Source of the DNA: an uncultured Anaerolineae bacterium | Lineage (GTDB): Bacteria > Chloroflexota > Anaerolineae > Promineifilales > Promineifilaceae | Assembly (NCBI GenBank): GCA_937949915.1 | Contig: CALECP010000139.1 | Location: 1-34,515 of the forward strand | Reading direction: 5' to 3' | Length of the DNA: 34,515 bases | Shown here: piece by piece, positions 32,926 through 34,515 of the stretch | Layout of the letters: each line of letters starts with the position of its first letter | How positions within the stretch are numbered: position 1 is the first letter of the stretch | Program-made: the position numbers and the translations under genes | The notes under the pieces: generated by a model | Databases searched by the model: none | Seen by the model: the letters and a program-made list of their open reading frames with translations, nothing else | Told to the model about the DNA's origin: nothing

Positions 32926-32972
32926 TTGTATACAAATAGGCGCGGCCGGACTGCATCTTTCTATCCCATATT

Positions 32973-33001
32973 GTAGAGACGCACCGGCGGTGCGTCTCTA
33001 C
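32973..33001. repeat. Intergenic palindrome, GTAGAGACGCACC type
   Basis: GTAGAGACGCACC-GGC-GGTGCGTCTCTAC, perfect 13-bp stem. Sixth member of the palindrome family. Its last base is immediately followed by the -35 box of the sdpR-like promoter. Confidence 0.88.
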
Positions 33002-33030
33002 TTGACAGGTGATTATTTATTTTGTATTCT
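33002..33030 (+). promoter_or_regulatory. Promoter of the ArsR/SdpR-SdpI operon
   Basis: TTGACA (33002-33007), exactly 17 bases, TATTCT (33025-33030). Confidence 0.85.
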
Positions 33031-33032
33031 GT

Positions 33033-33060
33033 ATTTAGCTATTTCGCTAAATAGCTAAAT
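33033..33060 (+). promoter_or_regulatory. Probable autorepressor operator
   Basis: Perfect 12-bp inverted repeat ATTTAGCTATTT-CGCT-AAATAGCTAAAT starting two bases after the -10, over the expected transcription start. Position and symmetry suit a dimeric winged-helix repressor such as the product of the next gene. Confidence 0.75.
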
Positions 33061-33077
33061 TAGAAAGCGAGAACAAA

Positions 33078-33368
33078 ATGGCAGCGACTGTTTACAAAGC
33101 CCTCGCCGATCCCACCAGACGGCGCATATTACAACTACTACGCGAACGTGACATGACGGCCGGAGAACTGGCCGTCCACTTCGAGAGTTCCAAGCCGACC
33201 CTCTCCCGCCATTTCAGCGTTCTCAGCAACGCCGATCTGATTCAGGGAACACGGGACGGCAACCGTATCATCTATCGTCTGAACGTTACTGTGCTGGAGG
33301 AAGCCCTCCTCACCATGATGAATATGTTCAGCATAGAAATTGTCGGAGGTGACAAAAATGAACAATGA
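33078..33368 (+). CDS. ArsR-family (SdpR-like) transcriptional repressor
   Basis: 96-residue winged-helix repressor. Starts VYKALADPTRRRILQLLRERDMTAGELAVHFESSKPTLSRHFSVLSNADLI (recognition helix around KPTLSRHFSVL), followed by the wing GTRDGNRIIYRLN. No ArsR metal-binding CxC motif is present, which fits the SdpR subgroup. Genes of this subgroup often sit before an SdpI-type membrane protein and repress their own operon; both features are found here (operator 33033-33060, overlapping downstream gene). Only a weak GAGA lies before ATG 33078. Confidence 0.92.
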   Translation: MAATVYKALADPTRRRILQLLRERDMTAGELAVHFESSKPTLSRHFSVLSNADLIQGTRDGNRIIYRLNVTVLEEALLTMMNMFSIEIVGGDKNEQ

Positions 33369-34041
33369 AAGACCTGTAATCGGCCGCATTCCTTTACAAA
33401 TTGGCTTGATCGTACTCGCCCTGATGTTTGCGATAGCAGCGTGGGCGTGGTTTCAAATCCCGGCCGGGGAGCAAATACCGGTGCATTGGGGGCCAAGCGG
33501 CACACCAGACCGTTACGGCGGCAAGTTTGAAGGGTTGTTATTGCTCCCTTTGATCACGGCAGGTACGGCCGTTTTGCTCGCAGTCATCCCCCGCTTCGAG
33601 CCTCGGCAGCGCAATATCAGCCTGTCCGGCCGGGTATATGGTGCATTTTTCATCATCATGATGCTGTTCATGCTCGGTGTACAGCTTATGACGATGGCAA
33701 GCATTTTCGGCTATGTTGTGAATACCAACATGTATATCGCTATTGCATTGGGTGCGCTGTTTATCGCCATCGGCAACTTCATGGGGAAGATTCGCAGCAA
33801 CTTCTTCTTCGGCATCCGCACCCCCTGGACATTGGCAAGCGATCTCGCTTGGGACAAAACACATCGTCTCGGCGGCAAGCTGATGATGGGCATGGGCATA
33901 CTCGTCCTCCTGTCAGGCGTTTTGTCTAGTAGTCCCTTGTTCATCTGGATACTGCTTGGTGGCAATGTATTGCTCTTGGTGGTGCTGATGGCGTATTCGT
34001 ATAGGGTGTGGCGGGATGATCCGGCCGTTGAACGGATGTAA
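33358..34041 (+). CDS. SdpI/DUF1648-family membrane protein
   Basis: 227 residues, about six membrane helices. The N-terminus has the DUF1648 motif IPVHWGPSGTPDRYGGKFEG after a first helix; the second half has the SdpI pattern NFMGKIRSNFFFGIRTPWTLASDLAWDKTHRLGGKL. In Bacillus, SdpI gives immunity to the SdpC killing peptide and relays a signal to SdpR. Here no SdpC gene is nearby, so an immunity role is only by family analogy. ATG 33358 follows GGAGGT at seven bases and overlaps the end of the repressor gene by eleven bases. Confidence 0.9.
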   Translation: MNNERPVIGRIPLQIGLIVLALMFAIAAWAWFQIPAGEQIPVHWGPSGTPDRYGGKFEGLLLLPLITAGTAVLLAVIPRFEPRQRNISLSGRVYGAFFIIMMLFMLGVQLMTMASIFGYVVNTNMYIAIALGALFIAIGNFMGKIRSNFFFGIRTPWTLASDLAWDKTHRLGGKLMMGMGILVLLSGVLSSSPLFIWILLGGNVLLLVVLMAYSYRVWRDDPAVERM

Positions 34042-34063
34042 TTCCCCCTCTCCAAATAAATAG

Positions 34064-34098
34064 AACAGGCGGCAATCTCTTTGCCGCCTGTTTTTATT
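34064..34098. terminator. Terminator after the SdpI-like gene, possibly bidirectional
   Basis: AACAGGCGGCAA, loop TCTCT, TTGCCGCCTGTT then TTTATTTATT: a 12-bp stem. The reverse strand also has a T-rich tail (TTCTATTTATT), so it may serve the convergent small ORF too. Confidence 0.88.
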
Positions 34099-34110
34099 TA
34101 TTCACACACG

Positions 34111-34287
34111 CTAAAAAGGCAGCTCCCAGGGGGATTTGCCGGTACGTTGCGGCCGTCGTTTGCGAAATGGCTTGCCCGATTGGTTGCAACATGGCTGAAT
34201 ATGATTGAATGGCATACCACGATGGCACGGACAATGACAACGGACAGGTTCAGGCTTAACAATGTGACTGTCTTTATTATTAGACAT
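34111..34287 (-). CDS. Small Cys/His-rich protein
   Basis: 58-residue ORF MSNNKDSHIVKPEPVRCHCPCHRGMPFNH, then QPCCNQSGKPFRKRRP. The spacing C-x-C-x-C-H ... H-x-x-x-C-C suggests a small zinc-binding fold, perhaps related to SEC-C-type tails. The track ORF runs to the window edge, but its first 76 residues look like chance sequence. No clear Shine-Dalgarno sequence. It lies next to the presumed insertion-sequence end, so it could be partly displaced from its own promoter. Confidence 0.5.
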   Translation of the reverse strand: MSNNKDSHIVKPEPVRCHCPCHRGMPFNHIQPCCNQSGKPFRKRRPQRTGKSPWELPF

Positions 34288-34347
34288 TATCGGAAATAAG
34301 GAGCAATACCTCAATGGCTGTAAAATACAGCCTACCAAAAAACAAAA

Positions 34348-34515
34348 GGCTCTTTGGGAACTCAGGGGGTGATGGGAAAAACAGAGGAGGATAAAATCGG
34401 GTTTTGATATGTGCGAGGTAGTCATGATAAACAACCGACAAGCTGAGATTACAATTCCAATCGATATTCCAGACGTAGCGATTGTGGCAATGGAAATAAA
34501 AGAAAAGCAAATCAT
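34348..34515 (+). mobile_element. Probable left end of an ISL3-like insertion sequence (truncated by window)
   Basis: GGCTCTTTGGGAACTCAGGG at 34348 resembles the terminal repeat style of ISL3 elements, and an ISL3-like transposase N-terminus begins 76 bases inside. The region contains no CGGCCG, unlike most of the host DNA. The right end is outside the window, so the inverted repeat cannot be confirmed. Confidence 0.4.
34424..34515 (+). CDS. Transposase N-terminus (ISL3-like), cut by window end
   Basis: Thirty codons are visible, MINNRQAEITIPIDIPDVAIVAMEIKEKQI, open to the window edge. The pattern ITIPIDIPDVxIVxxEI is what I expect just before the Cys-rich zinc finger of ISL3-family transposases, where a line such as LPLPGVRILSVE is usual. 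GAGGT lies four bases before ATG; ATG 34409 in the same frame is an alternative. Too short for certainty. Confidence 0.4.
   Translation, partial: MINNRQAEITIPIDIPDVAIVAMEIKEKQI

Noticed and set aside
34315-34395. Short plus-strand ORF MAVKYSLPKNKRLFG after AAGGAG
   Set aside because: Only 23 codons and it runs across the presumed IS end; probably chance despite the ribosome-site-like sequence.

Overview
The window looks like a chromosomal piece of a Chloroflexota bacterium (Anaerolineae-like). This is an inference from three things: surface lipoproteins with long Pro/Thr linkers, a secreted protein ending in a YLPVLTR-type tail, and an EAD7-like adaptor domain. No marker search was possible. 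Gene density is high and most genes are housekeeping or ordinary metabolism. The unusual content is in the DNA between and across the genes.

Layout. 1-640 is the 3' end of a secreted CARDB-like protein, followed by a terminator and a multi-hairpin repeat bounded by 20-bp direct repeats. 987-5654 (minus strand) is the classic cluster rpsB-tsf-pyrH-frr-uppS-cdsA for translation and lipid-carrier/phospholipid synthesis. 5845-10723 (plus) carries a solute-binding lipoprotein, a phosphohexomutase, a Pol-beta-type nucleotidyltransferase and recF. 10836-12815 is a REC-GAF-PAS-cyclase signalling protein that overlaps the 3' end of convergent rsmG. 13812-17135 is glpK-glpD (glycerol use). 17248-19271 (minus) holds a LysM zinc-ribbon membrane protein and a PPK2 polyphosphate kinase. 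tRNA-Asp(GTC) lies at 19399-19471. 19616-21488 (minus) holds argF and a translationally coupled pair, an unknown protein plus an EAD7-like adaptor. 22012-26060 (plus) holds a gingipain-type (C25) lipoprotein and an alkaline-phosphatase-superfamily lipoprotein with a 45-bp tandem repeat. fadD follows. 27913-32868 (minus) holds gatC-gatA, a sugar-nucleotidyltransferase, a class I aminotransferase and a small membrane protein. The right end has an ArsR/SdpR-SdpI pair with a clear promoter and operator, a small Cys/His-rich ORF, and the probable left end of an ISL3-like insertion sequence.

Three overlapping layers of repeated DNA stand out. (1) The hexamer CGGCCG occurs about 170 times by eye, in coding and non-coding DNA, where roughly a dozen would be expected; it resembles a highly iterated palindrome such as cyanobacterial HIP1. 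(2) A family of leader elements of about 130-150 bp (four copies) fills whole intergenic gaps directly 5' of glpD, the aminotransferase and gatA, always in the same orientation as the gene and in place of a visible Shine-Dalgarno sequence. A related degenerate heptamer array precedes ppk2. (3) Six short GTARRGAC...GTCYYTAC palindromes sit between genes; one of them supplies a stop codon.
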